Numbered from the stretch's first letter, positions 36,720-46,071 are shown. The stretch: DNA of 64,000 nt from G965222505 sp965222505 (GCA_965222505.1 OZ244956.1:1612001-1676000); one strand, 5' to 3'. A program made the numbers and translations. The notes: generated from the letters alone by a model not told the origin.

Positions 36720-37685
36720 ATGCCAGATGCTCAGGTACCTAAATTGCTGGATCTGGTACGGGCGGCTTGCCGAACGAAACACTATAGCTTAAGAACTGAA
36801 CAAGCCTATGTCAAGTGGATTAAAGACTTTATCATCTTCCATCAGAAACAACATCCCCTTACCCTAAATGCCGACCACGTACATGCCTTCCTCACCCACC
36901 TGGCACTCGAACATCGGGTTGCAGCCTCCACCCAACAACAAGCCCTGAGCGCCCTCCTGTTTCTATACCGGATTGTCCTCAAGCACCCCCTCGATATCTC
37001 CGATGCCTACGTACGCGCCAAAAAACCCAAACGACTCCCTACTGTGCTTTCCCGCGATGAGGTGTCAGCCGTATTTAACCACCTCGAAAGTACACCCCTC
37101 ACCGTTGCCCAATTGCTCTATGGCTCCGGTCTTCGCCTCCTGGAAGGGCTTCGGCTCCGGGTACAAGATCTCGATTTTGAATATCAGCAAATCACTATCC
37201 ATAATGGCAAAGGCCAAAAAGACCGCGTCACCGTCCTGCCTGAAGTCCTGCACGACCCCCTGCGTCGGCAATTGACCAAAACCAAAATCCTGCACGAAGA
37301 AGACCTGGAAGCTGGATTCGGAGCCGTCTACCTTCCCTATGCACTCGACAAAAAATATCCCAATGCCCCCTATGAATGGAAATGGCAGTATGTCTTTCCT
37401 TCCTTTCGCCGAAGCACAGATCCCCGTACCAAACAGGTCAGACGCCACCACTTGCATGAATCCTATATCCAACGGGCCATTCGGCAAGCCGTACGTGAGG
37501 CCGATCTGACCAAACCGGCCTCCTGCCATACCCTCCGGCATAGCTTCGCAACCCACCTCCTCGAAGACGGATACGACATCCGCACCGTACAACACCTCCT
37601 GGGCCACAAAGACCTACGTACCACCATGATCTATACCCATGTCATGAACCGGGGCGTGGCCGTGCGGAGTCCGTTGGATCGATAG
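36720..37685 (+). CDS. intI: Integron integrase IntI
   Basis: 321 residues, tyrosine recombinase. Catalytic set: Arg139 in 'GSGLRLLEGLRLRVQDLD', Lys164 in 'GKGQKDR', His270 and Arg273 in 'CHTLRHSFATHLLE', His296 in 'LLGHKDLRTT', Tyr305 in 'MIYTHV'. The IntI-specific insertion that grips flipped bases of attC is present at about 198-228 ('GAVYLPYALDKKYPNAPYEW', then WQYVFPS), which separates it from XerC/D. The N-terminal SAM-like domain is complete. The gene diverges from the array, the classical layout. It appears intact, so cassette exchange may be active. Confidence 0.97.
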   Translation: MPDAQVPKLLDLVRAACRTKHYSLRTEQAYVKWIKDFIIFHQKQHPLTLNADHVHAFLTHLALEHRVAASTQQQALSALLFLYRIVLKHPLDISDAYVRAKKPKRLPTVLSRDEVSAVFNHLESTPLTVAQLLYGSGLRLLEGLRLRVQDLDFEYQQITIHNGKGQKDRVTVLPEVLHDPLRRQLTKTKILHEEDLEAGFGAVYLPYALDKKYPNAPYEWKWQYVFPSFRRSTDPRTKQVRRHHLHESYIQRAIRQAVREADLTKPASCHTLRHSFATHLLEDGYDIRTVQHLLGHKDLRTTMIYTHVMNRGVAVRSPLDR

Positions 37686-37703
37686 GAAATGTACGCTCAC
37701 TGC

Positions 37704-37755
37704 GTTCGCTGGTTGTTAGTTGCATTTTCTCCCCCAAAACCTACAACCAGCGAAC
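37704..37755 (+). terminator. Hairpin after intI
   Basis: gttcgctggttgt (37704-37716) pairs perfectly with 37743-37755 across a 26-nt loop, starting 19 bp after the intI stop. There is no strong T-run. A probable transcript end between the convergent intI and leuS. Part of the left arm also pairs with the leuS 3' end at 37807-37820. Confidence 0.5.
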
Positions 37756-37805
37756 AGTTCTGATGCACTTCCACAGTGTGGCTACACACATCATACTGCG
37801 AGCGC

Positions 37806-40412
37806 TCAACTAACAACCAGATTCACAATCCGTCCCGGCACATAAATCTCCTTGCGGATTCTCTTCCCTTCAAGGTAGCGGGCCACGTTTTCTTCAGCTT
37901 TGGCCGCAGCCAACACTTCGGCCTTGTCGGCCTCAACAGGAACAGTGACCCGGCCACGGACCTTGCCCATGACCTGCACCGGGAGTTCGATGGTGGCGGC
38001 CTTGAGGTAGGCTTCATCGTAGACCGGCCAAGGGGCGTATGCCAGCGTTTTATTGTGCCCCAACAAGGCCCATAACTCCTCAGCAATATGCGGCGCGAAA
38101 GGACTCAGCAACAAAACGAAATCCTCAGCCGCAGAACGAGGCACCGCTGCCCACTTCCGGGCGGCATTGACAAACTCCATCATGGCCGAAATGGCTGTGT
38201 TGAAGCGTAACCCTTCAATGTCTGAACCGACTTTTTCAATGGTGATGTGCAAAACACGCAACTGATCGGGATTGGGGGCTACGTCTGCGACGGAGGCTTT
38301 GCCGGTTTCATCGGTCAGCAAACGCCAGACGCGGTTCAGGAAACGGTAGACCCCTTCCACACCACGCGTACTCCACGGCTTGACCTGCTCCAACGGCCCC
38401 ATGAACATCTCGTACAAGCGCAAGGAATCCGCGCCGTACACAGAGACCACGTCGTCGGGGTTAACGACGTTGCCCCGGCTTTTGCTCATCTTGTAGGACC
38501 GGGCATTGATTTGAATGTTCGGGGCCGTCTTCAAGACAAAGGCATCCCCCCGTTTTTCAACCTCGGTTTCTTTGACCTTTTCAGGCTTCAGCGGCGTACC
38601 GGTCTCAGCGTGGGTGCCGCCTGCAGCCACCGATGCAGCAGAAACATAAGCCCCATCGGCATCCCGGTAGGCCGTGTACTCCATCTCGCCCAGGATCATC
38701 CCCTGGTGAACCAGCTTGATGAACGGCTCCTTCGTCGATACATACCCGGCCTCGTAGAGCACCTTGTGCCAGAACCGGGCATACAACAGGTGCAACACCG
38801 AATGCTCGGCCCCACCAATGTACAAATCAACCGGCATCCAGTACTTTTCCAGTTCCGGATCCACCAGAATGGCATCATTCTCCGGATCGATAAAGCGCAG
38901 GTAATACCAGCATGAACCGGCCCACTGGGGCATCGTGTTGGTCTCGCGCAGAGCCGGGGCACCGGTTTCCGGGTCGGTGGTCTCGACCCATCTGGAAATC
39001 CCCGCCAACGGACTCTCGCCCGTGCCGGTAGGCTGATAACTCTCCACTTCCGGCAAGGTAACGGGCAGATGGTCATCGCTTACCACTTTAGGTTCACCAT
39101 TGACATGAATCACGGGAATCGGCTCGCCCCAGTAGCGCTGACGACTGAAGAGCCAATCGCGCAACTTGAAATTGACCTTGCGCGTGCCCAGTTCATTTTC
39201 TTCCAGCCATGCAATGATCTTGTCGATGGCGGCTTCCTTGTAGAGCCCGTCCAGAAAGCCACTGTTGATGGCCGGACCATCGCCGATGTAGGCCTTGCCG
39301 TCGAAATCGGCCGGGGGTTGAACGGTTCGAAGGATGGGCAAGTCGTAGACCTCGGCAAACGCCCAGTCGCGCTCGTCTTGCCCCGGCACGGCCATGATGG
39401 CCCCGGTGCCATAGGAGGCCAGCACATAATCAGCGATCCAGACGGGAATGCGGGCACCGTTGACCGGATTGATGGCATAGCCGCCGGTAAACACGCCGGT
39501 TTTTTCCTTTTGCAGTTCAGTTCGTTCCAGGTCACTTTTGCGGGATGCAGCCTCCTGATAGGCCGCAACGGCAGCCTGTTGCGCCGGGGTGGTTATCTGC
39601 GGGACCAGATGATGCTCGGGGGATAACACCATATAGGTGGCCCCGAACAACGTATCCGGGCGTGTAGTGTACACGCGGATCGGCGCAGCTTCCGAATCGA
39701 ACAGGGGGAAATCAATTTCGGCCCCTTCAGACCGACCGATCCAGTTGCGCTGCATTTCACGGGTGCTATCGGGCCAATCTACGTCTTCGAGACCTTCCAA
39801 CAAGGCTTCGGCGAACGCAGTGATTTTCAGGACCCACTGCCGCATGGGCTTGCGGATAACGGGGTGCCCACCCCGCTCGCTTTTGCCGTCGATGACCTCT
39901 TCGTTGGCCAGAACCGTTCCCAAGGCAGGGCACCAGTTGACAGGCACTTCGGCTTCATAGGCCAAGCCCCAATCGAAGAGTTGCTTGAAAATCCACTGGG
40001 TCCACTTGTAGTACGGCTCGTCAGTCGTGGCGATCTCACGCTGCCAATCGTAGGAAAAGCCCAACTCTTTGAGCTGCGTCCGGAAACGATTGATGTTGCG
40101 CTCGGTGGTGGTACGCGGATGGGTGCCCGTTTCGATGGCGTATTGCTCGGCCGGCAACCCGAAGGCATCCCATCCCATCGGGTGCAACACGTTAAACCCT
40201 TTCATGCGCTTGTACCGCGCAACGATGTCGGTGGCGGTGTACCCCTCCGGGTGACCAACGTGCAGCCCGGCCCCACTCGGGTACGGAAACATGTCGAGGA
40301 TGTAGTACTTGGGCTTGCTCTGGTCAACGTCGTGCGGCATACGAAACGTCTGGTGCGTTTCCCAGTACTGTTGCCACTTCTGTTCGATGGCGTCAAAGGG
40401 ATAGCCGGCCAT
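37806..40412 (-). CDS. leuS: Leucyl-tRNA synthetase
   Basis: 868 residues, normal for a bacterial LeuRS. The class I signatures are 'HVGHPEGYTATD' (HIGH box, about residue 52) and 'KMSKSRGNVVNPDDV' (KMSKS loop). The CP1 editing domain ('TRPDTLFGATYMVLSPEHHLV') and the catalytic 'GSCWYYLRFIDP' are present, with the anticodon-binding and C-terminal tRNA-contacting domains complete. It attaches leucine to tRNA-Leu. It marks the start of the chromosomal backbone right of the integron and is convergent with intI. Confidence 0.98.
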   Translation of the reverse strand: MAGYPFDAIEQKWQQYWETHQTFRMPHDVDQSKPKYYILDMFPYPSGAGLHVGHPEGYTATDIVARYKRMKGFNVLHPMGWDAFGLPAEQYAIETGTHPRTTTERNINRFRTQLKELGFSYDWQREIATTDEPYYKWTQWIFKQLFDWGLAYEAEVPVNWCPALGTVLANEEVIDGKSERGGHPVIRKPMRQWVLKITAFAEALLEGLEDVDWPDSTREMQRNWIGRSEGAEIDFPLFDSEAAPIRVYTTRPDTLFGATYMVLSPEHHLVPQITTPAQQAAVAAYQEAASRKSDLERTELQKEKTGVFTGGYAINPVNGARIPVWIADYVLASYGTGAIMAVPGQDERDWAFAEVYDLPILRTVQPPADFDGKAYIGDGPAINSGFLDGLYKEAAIDKIIAWLEENELGTRKVNFKLRDWLFSRQRYWGEPIPVIHVNGEPKVVSDDHLPVTLPEVESYQPTGTGESPLAGISRWVETTDPETGAPALRETNTMPQWAGSCWYYLRFIDPENDAILVDPELEKYWMPVDLYIGGAEHSVLHLLYARFWHKVLYEAGYVSTKEPFIKLVHQGMILGEMEYTAYRDADGAYVSAASVAAGGTHAETGTPLKPEKVKETEVEKRGDAFVLKTAPNIQINARSYKMSKSRGNVVNPDDVVSVYGADSLRLYEMFMGPLEQVKPWSTRGVEGVYRFLNRVWRLLTDETGKASVADVAPNPDQLRVLHITIEKVGSDIEGLRFNTAISAMMEFVNAARKWAAVPRSAAEDFVLLLSPFAPHIAEELWALLGHNKTLAYAPWPVYDEAYLKAATIELPVQVMGKVRGRVTVPVEADKAEVLAAAKAEENVARYLEGKRIRKEIYVPGRIVNLVVS

Positions 40413-40682
40413 GGGATTTGCTTATGTGGTGTGATATCCAGGAGGTTGTGCGATCAACGTATATCGTACTGCGTATTGCGGAAAATACCACATGGATATC
40501 CAAAAAATACAAGGTCGTTGAAAACTTGGTGGGCTGATAAGAGTTCCACCTTCATGGCGAACACACGAGGGCGCTATTACGGCCTTCTTTGGCCAAGCCT
40601 GAGTGCCAGCAAAACGCGAATACGCATGCTGCCTTCATCCTGCCCGGTCCGATATTCTCCCATACGCCAAAGCACCACCCGC

Positions 40683-41105
40683 ATGCCCCCTCCCAATATC
40701 AAGAACATCCTGACCTCGGCAAAGGTCGTGGCCGTCGTCGGCTGCTCGGACAAACGCTGGCGCGACAGCCACCAGATCGCCCGCTACCTGCAAGAACACG
40801 GGTACCGAATGATCCCCGTCAACCCACACCTGACTTCCGTCCTGGGCGAAACGGCCTACCCGGACCTCCTCCACATCCCGGAAGACATCCACATCGATAT
40901 TGTCGATATCTTCCGGCGGCCAGCGTATACCGCCGATGTGGTTGACCAAACCCTGGCCCGGATGGAAAAAACAGGCGAAACCCCCGTGGTCTGGACGCAA
41001 CTCGGGGTCTCTTCCTATGAAGCCCAGCAAAAAGCCGAAGCCGAAGCCCTCCCCTACATCGAAGACAACTGTATCAAGGTCGTACACGCCCGATTGTTTC
41101 GATGA
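40683..41105 (+). CDS. CoA-binding (YccU-type) protein
   Basis: 140 residues. 'KVVAVVGCSDKRWRDSHQIARYLQEHGYRMIPVNP' is the Rossmann-like CoA-binding domain; 'YPDLLHIPEDIHIDIVDIFRRP' and 'VWTQLGVSSYEAQQKAE' followed by 'GD.C/DNCIKVVH' are typical of this single-domain family. The biochemical role is not settled. The start at 40683 is the first Met before the domain; longer frames upstream shadow leuS. It overlaps the next gene by 4 bp (ATGA). Confidence 0.85.
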   Translation: MPPPNIKNILTSAKVVAVVGCSDKRWRDSHQIARYLQEHGYRMIPVNPHLTSVLGETAYPDLLHIPEDIHIDIVDIFRRPAYTADVVDQTLARMEKTGETPVVWTQLGVSSYEAQQKAEAEALPYIEDNCIKVVHARLFR

Positions 41106-41857
41106 CCCCCATGCAATTGAACCGGCTGGTTACCCGCTATGAACAACCGGCCTTCATCCAGGACGATCCCATCTCCATCCCGCATGGGTTCGATGATCCA
41201 CAAGATCAGGAAGTCATTGGCCTCTACGCGGCCCTGCTGGCCTGGGGTCGCCGCACGACCACCCTGAGCAAAATGGCCGACCTGTGCGCCCGCATGCAGT
41301 ACCGACCCTACCCTTTCGTATTGCACTTCGATGCGGCACGGGACGCCCACCGGCTCTCCGGATTCAAACACCGTACCTTTCAACCCATCGATGCGCTGTG
41401 GTTCACCAAGGCCCTTTCCGCGTTGCTCCAACGCAGGGGCACCCTGGAACCTCTGTTCACCGATCACCTGCCTCCTGATGCACCGGATGTCGGCCCCGCT
41501 ATTGAAGGGTTCAGCCAATCCGTATTACACGTCCTGCCGGATACGCCCCATCGCTTACGCAAACATCTGGCCCGGCCATCAACAGGCAGTGCCTGCAAAC
41601 GCCTGAACATGTACCTCCGGTGGATGGTCCGCCCCGGCCCAGTAGATTTGGGGATCTGGCACCGGATCACACCCGGCCAACTGGTCCTCCCCCTGGACGT
41701 CCACAGCGGCACCCAGGCCCGAAAACTCGGCTATCTGAGCCGGAGACAAAACGACTGGAAGGCCGCCCTCGAACTGACGAAACGATGTAAAACGCTTAAC
41801 CCCATGGATCCGGCTCGGTATGATTTTGCGTTTTTTGGGGTGGGGGTAAATGGGTAA
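41102..41857 (+). CDS. TIGR02757/DUF2400 family protein
   Basis: 251 residues. 'DPISIPHGFDDPQDQEVIGLYAALLAWGRRTT', 'FKHRTFQPIDALWF', 'KRLNMYLRWMVR' and 'LVLPLDVHSGTQARKLG' are the conserved blocks. Helix-hairpin-helix-like spacing near 'KTLNPMDPARYDFAFFGVGV' hints at a relation to DNA glycosylase folds, but no activity is known. The family is almost confined to Bacteroidota-related and delta-proteobacterial genomes, which fits the inferred host. Coupled to the CoA-binding gene. Confidence 0.88.
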   Translation: MTPMQLNRLVTRYEQPAFIQDDPISIPHGFDDPQDQEVIGLYAALLAWGRRTTTLSKMADLCARMQYRPYPFVLHFDAARDAHRLSGFKHRTFQPIDALWFTKALSALLQRRGTLEPLFTDHLPPDAPDVGPAIEGFSQSVLHVLPDTPHRLRKHLARPSTGSACKRLNMYLRWMVRPGPVDLGIWHRITPGQLVLPLDVHSGTQARKLGYLSRRQNDWKAALELTKRCKTLNPMDPARYDFAFFGVGVNG

Positions 41858-41927
41858 GGCGGCACACAATGACGGTATCAATCACCAATGCCAAACGAGC
41901 AAAGCGACTCACGCAGTAAATCACCAA

Positions 41928-42452
41928 TCACCCGGCCTTCCCCGAAAGGGTCTCTCCCACTCGATGATACCCCCTACGGTAATACACCAGCGGCTGGCCT
42001 TCTGTGGCCGGGAGGTCCGCGGCGAGCACTTCGCCGATAAAAATGGTGTGGTCACCGGCAGTGTGCATGGCAAATCGGCGGCAGTGCAATACGCCGAGGG
42101 TGCCTTCCAGGATGGGGACCCCCTCAGCATTGCGGTGATACGGCAGGTGTGCAAACTGTTCAGCACCGGGAAGGTTGGGACGTGCGAAATGATCTGACCA
42201 TGCTGCCTGGGCATCGGAGAGGATGTGGATGGCGAAGTGTTCAGCCTCCATCAGGACACCGTGCATCTGGGAATCCTGCATCACATTGAAGGTAATCAGT
42301 GGGGGATCAAGCGAGACGCTGGTGAACGAACCTGCCGTCATACCCCGCATTTCATCAACAGCAACGGCGGTTACCACCGTAACCGGAGACGGCACATGCC
42401 GCATCAGGCCGATCAGTTCTTCGGGTTGAATGCCAACAATGGAGGTGCTCAT
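41928..42452 (-). CDS. Flavin reductase-like FMN-binding protein
   Basis: 174 residues. 'RHVPSPVTVVTAVAVDEMRGMTAGSFTSVSLDPPLITF' is the FMN-binding split-barrel signature, 'FAIHILSDAQ' and 'DHTIFIGEV' the following strands, and 'PLVYYRRGYHRVG' the common end. Such proteins reduce flavin with NAD(P)H for a partner oxygenase. No partner is adjacent, so the physiological role is open. It is transcribed in the same direction as dnaJ, 38 bp after it, and may be read through from the heat-shock operon. Confidence 0.88.
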   Translation of the reverse strand: MSTSIVGIQPEELIGLMRHVPSPVTVVTAVAVDEMRGMTAGSFTSVSLDPPLITFNVMQDSQMHGVLMEAEHFAIHILSDAQAAWSDHFARPNLPGAEQFAHLPYHRNAEGVPILEGTLGVLHCRRFAMHTAGDHTIFIGEVLAADLPATEGQPLVYYRRGYHRVGETLSGKAG

Positions 42453-42490
42453 CCTTTTGATGTTGTGCTTATGTGACGCCTATCCATCCC

Positions 42491-43645
42491 TCACCCTGTA
42501 AATACATCCTTAACGCGTTCAAAAAACGATTTGCCGCCTTCTTCAGCATCGGGTTGCGGCGTGAAAGCCGGGGCATTTCGTAAAGACTCCAGGGCTTGCC
42601 GGTCTTCAGGGGTGAGGTTACGAGGAGTCCAGACGTGTACCCGGACGAGTTGGTCGCCATGACCGGGGCCGTTGAGTTCGGGAATGCCGCGTCCGCGCAT
42701 ACGTAACAGCTTGCCGGACTGAATCCCTTCCTCAATTTGCAAACGAGCAAAACCTTTGAGGGTGGGCACTTCGACATCTGTGCCGAGTGCGGCATCAGGG
42801 AAAGACAGGTAGAGGTCGTAATAGATGTCGTTGCCGTCCCGCATGAAATACTGGTGTTCCTTTTCCTGGATTTCGACGCGGAGGTTGCCGGCGGGCCCGC
42901 CTCGCAAGCCGGCATTGCCGAGGCCACGCAGAGCAAAGTAGTTGCCTTCACTCACACCATGCGGCACCGTGATGGTAATGACTTCCTCGCCCCGCACCCG
43001 ACCATCACCGGCACAGGTACGGCATTTGTTTTTGACCAGACGGCCTTCGCCGTGGCAGTTTGGACAAGGCCGAACATTGACGAACTGCCCGAAGACCGAA
43101 CGGCTCACTTGCCGAACCTCACCCATGCCCCGGCAGGTTTCGCAGGATTCATAGTCCGGCTCGCCGTCGCGGCCACCCGTGCCGCTACAGGACTGACAGG
43201 CGACGAGTTTCTTGACCTTGATCTTCTTCTCCACCCCCTGCGCCACTTCTTCGAGGGAAAGCGCAAGTTTAATCCGCAGGTCGCTGCCGGGCTGCCCCTG
43301 GCGCGGCCCCCGTGGCCGGCTCCCACCGAAACCGCCACCACTACCGCCACCGAAGATGTCGCTGAAGGCGCTGAAGATGTCGTTGATATCGGTGAAGCCG
43401 CTGAACCCGTTACTCCCCCCTGCACCGCGCAAGCCCTCGTGGCCGAACCGGTCGTAGCGTTGCCGCTTGTTCGGGTCTGAAAGGACCTCATAGGCTTCGG
43501 CGGCTTCCTTGAATTTGACCTCCGCCTCGGGGTTGTCCGGGTTACGGTCCGGGTGATAGGTCATGGCGCGTTTGCGATACGCCTTCTTGATCTCCTCGGC
43601 TGAAGCCGACCGCTGAACACCCAGTATTTCGTAGTAGTCACGCAT
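42491..43645 (-). CDS. dnaJ: Chaperone DnaJ
   Basis: 384 residues. J domain with HPD in 'YHPDRNPDNPEAE', then a Gly/Phe-rich linker with 'FGGGSGGGFGGSR', four CxxCxGxG-type zinc motifs ('CQSCSGTGG', 'CETCRGMGE', 'CPNCHGEGR', 'CRTCAGDGR'), and the two C-terminal substrate-binding barrels. It stimulates the DnaK ATPase and delivers unfolded clients. It is the last gene of hrcA-grpE-dnaJ; grpE ends 9 bp upstream. dnaK is not in the window. Confidence 0.98.
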   Translation of the reverse strand: MRDYYEILGVQRSASAEEIKKAYRKRAMTYHPDRNPDNPEAEVKFKEAAEAYEVLSDPNKRQRYDRFGHEGLRGAGGSNGFSGFTDINDIFSAFSDIFGGGSGGGFGGSRPRGPRQGQPGSDLRIKLALSLEEVAQGVEKKIKVKKLVACQSCSGTGGRDGEPDYESCETCRGMGEVRQVSRSVFGQFVNVRPCPNCHGEGRLVKNKCRTCAGDGRVRGEEVITITVPHGVSEGNYFALRGLGNAGLRGGPAGNLRVEIQEKEHQYFMRDGNDIYYDLYLSFPDAALGTDVEVPTLKGFARLQIEEGIQSGKLLRMRGRGIPELNGPGHGDQLVRVHVWTPRNLTPEDRQALESLRNAPAFTPQPDAEEGGKSFFERVKDVFTG

Positions 43646-43654
43646 GATCTTGGC

Positions 43655-44236
43655 TTACTGTGCAACGATAACTTTGGCATGGCGCAGCACCCGGTCGCCG
43701 ATGCGGTAGCCGCGCTGGATTTCGGCCAGTACGGTGCCGGATTCTCCGCCGTCCTGGGCCGGTTGTTGCATAAGGGCTTCGTGCTCCCACTCGTCGAAGG
43801 GTTTACCCACAACATCCATCGGATGCACGTCCAGATGGGCCAGTTCGTCCATAAATTTCGTATAGACCATGCGCACGCCCTGGCGCAGGTTCTCGAACGC
43901 CGGGTCTACGTCACCATCTACCTGTTCGGCAGCTTCGACGGACCGGCTCAGGTCATCCAGTACATCGACCATCCGTGCGGCCACCTGGGCCCGCCCCTGG
44001 TCGGTAAGCTGAGTGCGCTCCTGCAGGGTACGCCGCCGGTAATTCTGAAATTCGGCGGCCTGCCGGAGCAGTTTATCTTTCGTATCGGCCAATTCCGCTT
44101 CCAGCCGGGCAAGGGTGGCTTCCGGGGAATCTTCCGGGGCCTCCTCTACCTCGGGCGCAGGAACTTCTTTTTTCACCGCCTCGGTTTCAGCCACAACCGG
44201 CTTTTCTGCGTCGAGGGTCTGTGTTGTTTTTGCCAT
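43655..44236 (-). CDS. grpE: Nucleotide exchange factor GrpE
   Basis: 193 residues. An acidic, disordered N-terminus ('EVEEAPEDSPEATL') leads to the long dimerising helix ('LRQAAEFQNYRRRTLQER') and the C-terminal beta domain ('DPAFENLRQGVRMVYTKFMDEL', 'GTVLAEIQRGYRIGDRVLRHAKVIVA'). It releases ADP from DnaK. Position between hrcA and dnaJ supports a single heat-shock transcript; the 95-bp gap to hrcA contains a taatgcgtaattc-type short repeat. Confidence 0.97.
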   Translation of the reverse strand: MAKTTQTLDAEKPVVAETEAVKKEVPAPEVEEAPEDSPEATLARLEAELADTKDKLLRQAAEFQNYRRRTLQERTQLTDQGRAQVAARMVDVLDDLSRSVEAAEQVDGDVDPAFENLRQGVRMVYTKFMDELAHLDVHPMDVVGKPFDEWEHEALMQQPAQDGGESGTVLAEIQRGYRIGDRVLRHAKVIVAQ

Positions 44237-44331
44237 TTGGGTTAAGCAATCAGGTTGATCTAATGCGTAATTCGTATTGCGTAATGCGTAATTCTTGCTC
44301 CTTTACAAAACACGAAACACGCATCATATTT

Positions 44332-45405
44332 TCAATTCCATTTTTCCTGGTGAATGCGGCCAAGCATGTTACGCATGGTATCAATCAATGTGACGCTTCG
44401 GGCATAATCCATACGCATCGGCCCCAGGATGCCGATGGTACCGACGGTGTCTCCCATGCGGTACTGCGCAGTCACGACGGAGAAAGTCTGCGCCGCGGCC
44501 CCGGCATTTTCCGCACCAATGCGGACCTGCACACTGGTCGAGGCATCCCATACCCCACCGACGGGTTCCAGCACCTGAAGCACGGCCTGTTCATCTTCAA
44601 CGAACGTCATCACGTCCCGCACGGCCTCAGCCGCCTGAAACTCGGGCTGCGCCACCATGTGCTTGGCGCCGGTCAACTGCACACGCCGCCGCTCGGGCAG
44701 TTCACTAAACAGGACCGAAGCTTTGCGCACAATCAGCTTGACGAGGCCGGAGGCATCCTCAGCTTCTACATCCCGAACCCGCTCGGCAAACGTCGTGCGG
44801 ATTTCTTCGAGGGAGAGGCCGGAAAGCCGTTCATTGAGCAGGCTCACCACACGGGTGAGTTGATCCGCCTTGAGATCGGTTTCCACATCCAGCACGATCG
44901 TCTTGACCATACCACTACGCACGCTGATCACAAACATCGCACGCGTTGAGGACAAGGGGATTACATCAAGCCGGTGCAATACGCCGTTGGACAACCGGGG
45001 GCTGAGCACAACGGCGAGTAAATTCGAAAGCTGGCTCAACAGGCGTGCCCCTTCCTTCAAAAGTTCTGTGGGATCTCCGGTGATGCCGGCCAACTCCTGG
45101 TACAGCCGCTTCCGCGCTTCATCCGGCAAGCGCCGCAGGCGCATGAGGGAATCGACATAGGTACGGTAGCCGAACTGGGTGGGGATGCGCCCGGCTGAGG
45201 TATAGGGATGGCCGAGGTAACCGCCTTCTTCCAGTCCGTTCAGGGTGTTTCGGATCGAAGCTGGACTGAGGCCCAGGCGATAGGTTTGGGCGATGGTCTT
45301 GGACCCCACCGGGTCTGCGGTGCGGATAAACGTCCGAACCACCGAGCGGAGGATGACCTGTTCACGATCGTTCAGGTGAAACCTGTTATGTGCACTTCGT
45401 TCCAT
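44332..45405 (-). CDS. hrcA: Heat-shock repressor HrcA
   Basis: 357 residues. N-terminal winged helix ('RTADPVGSKTIAQTYRLGLSPASIRNTLNGLEEGGYLGHPYTSAGRIPT') and the GAF-like and dimerisation domains ('VLSPRLSNGVLHRLDVIPLSS', 'YRMGDTVGTIGILGPMRMDYARSVTLIDTM') are complete. HrcA normally binds CIRCE upstream of chaperone operons. I see no CIRCE-like dyad in the 130 bp upstream; instead a 64-bp palindromic repeat lies 24-87 bp before the start. Confidence 0.97.
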   Translation of the reverse strand: MERSAHNRFHLNDREQVILRSVVRTFIRTADPVGSKTIAQTYRLGLSPASIRNTLNGLEEGGYLGHPYTSAGRIPTQFGYRTYVDSLMRLRRLPDEARKRLYQELAGITGDPTELLKEGARLLSQLSNLLAVVLSPRLSNGVLHRLDVIPLSSTRAMFVISVRSGMVKTIVLDVETDLKADQLTRVVSLLNERLSGLSLEEIRTTFAERVRDVEAEDASGLVKLIVRKASVLFSELPERRRVQLTGAKHMVAQPEFQAAEAVRDVMTFVEDEQAVLQVLEPVGGVWDASTSVQVRIGAENAGAAAQTFSVVTAQYRMGDTVGTIGILGPMRMDYARSVTLIDTMRNMLGRIHQEKWN

Positions 45406-45428
45406 CAGGATACTTGTTACTGACTGAT

Positions 45429-45492
45429 GTTACGTCGCTGGTCGTTGATGTTGTGCATTTCGACAAGGCCGAATGGGCCAAGACTGCGTAAC
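45429..45492 (-). repeat. 64-bp palindromic element, copy 1 (upstream of hrcA)
   Basis: Read on the minus strand it begins gttacgcagtcttggccc and ends cgacgtaac, with an inner dyad around ttgtcgaa. A second copy at 57834-57897 matches at roughly 55 of 64 positions by eye. Both end in cgtaacatc and both have the same orientation relative to the gene they precede. Confidence 0.75.
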
Positions 45493-45734
45493 ATGACTTA
45501 ACTCAAAAGCCTTGCCACAAAAGAGGAACGTCTGAATTTCCGGGCTACAATGACAGAGGCACGCATCGGCAGGGGTCAAAACCAGTGGTTTTGCGTGCCC
45601 ACCTGTCAGGTTGACAGCAACCGGGCAATCGACCCTTTCACGGCAGACATCAAGCGGGGTTTCCCCTGAAGGTAGGGTTTCTCTTGAAAATACGAGTCGG
45701 GGATGAACTCCCTGCCGAAGTCTCAAGGGCTTGA

Positions 45735-46005
45735 TAATAGTCAATTGTCGATGGTCAATTGTCAATTGTCAATTATCTTCTCCTTATCCTTTTGCAGCGA
45801 ACCAGAGGTTGAATATTTGAAAAGTGATCCATTATTCCACACCCCCTGGTTGTGATATATCCACGTTAAAAAGGGGGGCGATTGCCGGGTCTGTTAAACA
45901 TCTTTGGTGCACCGCTAAGGGAACTGTATTTGCCCGCAACCGGCCACCAACCCATGATTCTCATCATTGACAATTGACCATCGACAATTGACCATTGACC
46001 ATTTT
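45735..46005. repeat. Two inverted clusters of caattg/gac short-period repeats
   Basis: 45741-45775 (gtcaattgtcgatggtcaat and following) and 45966-46005 (attgacaattgaccatcgac and following) are reverse-complement relatives. The 747-bp gap 45406-46152 holds these, the 64-bp element, and a ggggccgg/ccggcccc dyad; no gene is supported. Confidence 0.7.
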
Positions 46006-46071
46006 ACACCCTGTCTTGCCCACGGCGCTCACGCTCAAGCCTAAAACGCAAGTAACCGCATAAACGAACAC

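Larger units (their letters stand above)
1970..37685 (-). other. Sedentary chromosomal integron: intI, attI and 43-attC cassette array
   Basis: All attC sites read in standard orientation on the minus strand (RYYYAAC start, GTTRRRY-like end), leading away from attI at about 36550 next to the 5' end of intI. The array spans about 34.6 kb in this window: 12 gene-bearing and 31 geneless cassettes, plus one IS21 and one IS256 insertion. Site homogeneity and length (122-126 bp) are typical of large chromosomal arrays such as the Vibrio superintegron. The array may continue left of the window. Confidence 0.93.

Noticed and set aside
36720..37685. XerC/XerD-type recombinase
   Set aside because: The IntI-specific insertion at about residues 198-228 and the adjacent attI/attC array identify an integron integrase.
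45405..45540. CIRCE operator for HrcA
   Set aside because: No TTAGCACTC-N9-GAGTGCTAA-like sequence is present in this interval.
45430..45765. Minus-strand 111-residue frame upstream of hrcA
   Set aside because: It runs through the 64-bp palindrome and a short-period repeat and resembles no protein.
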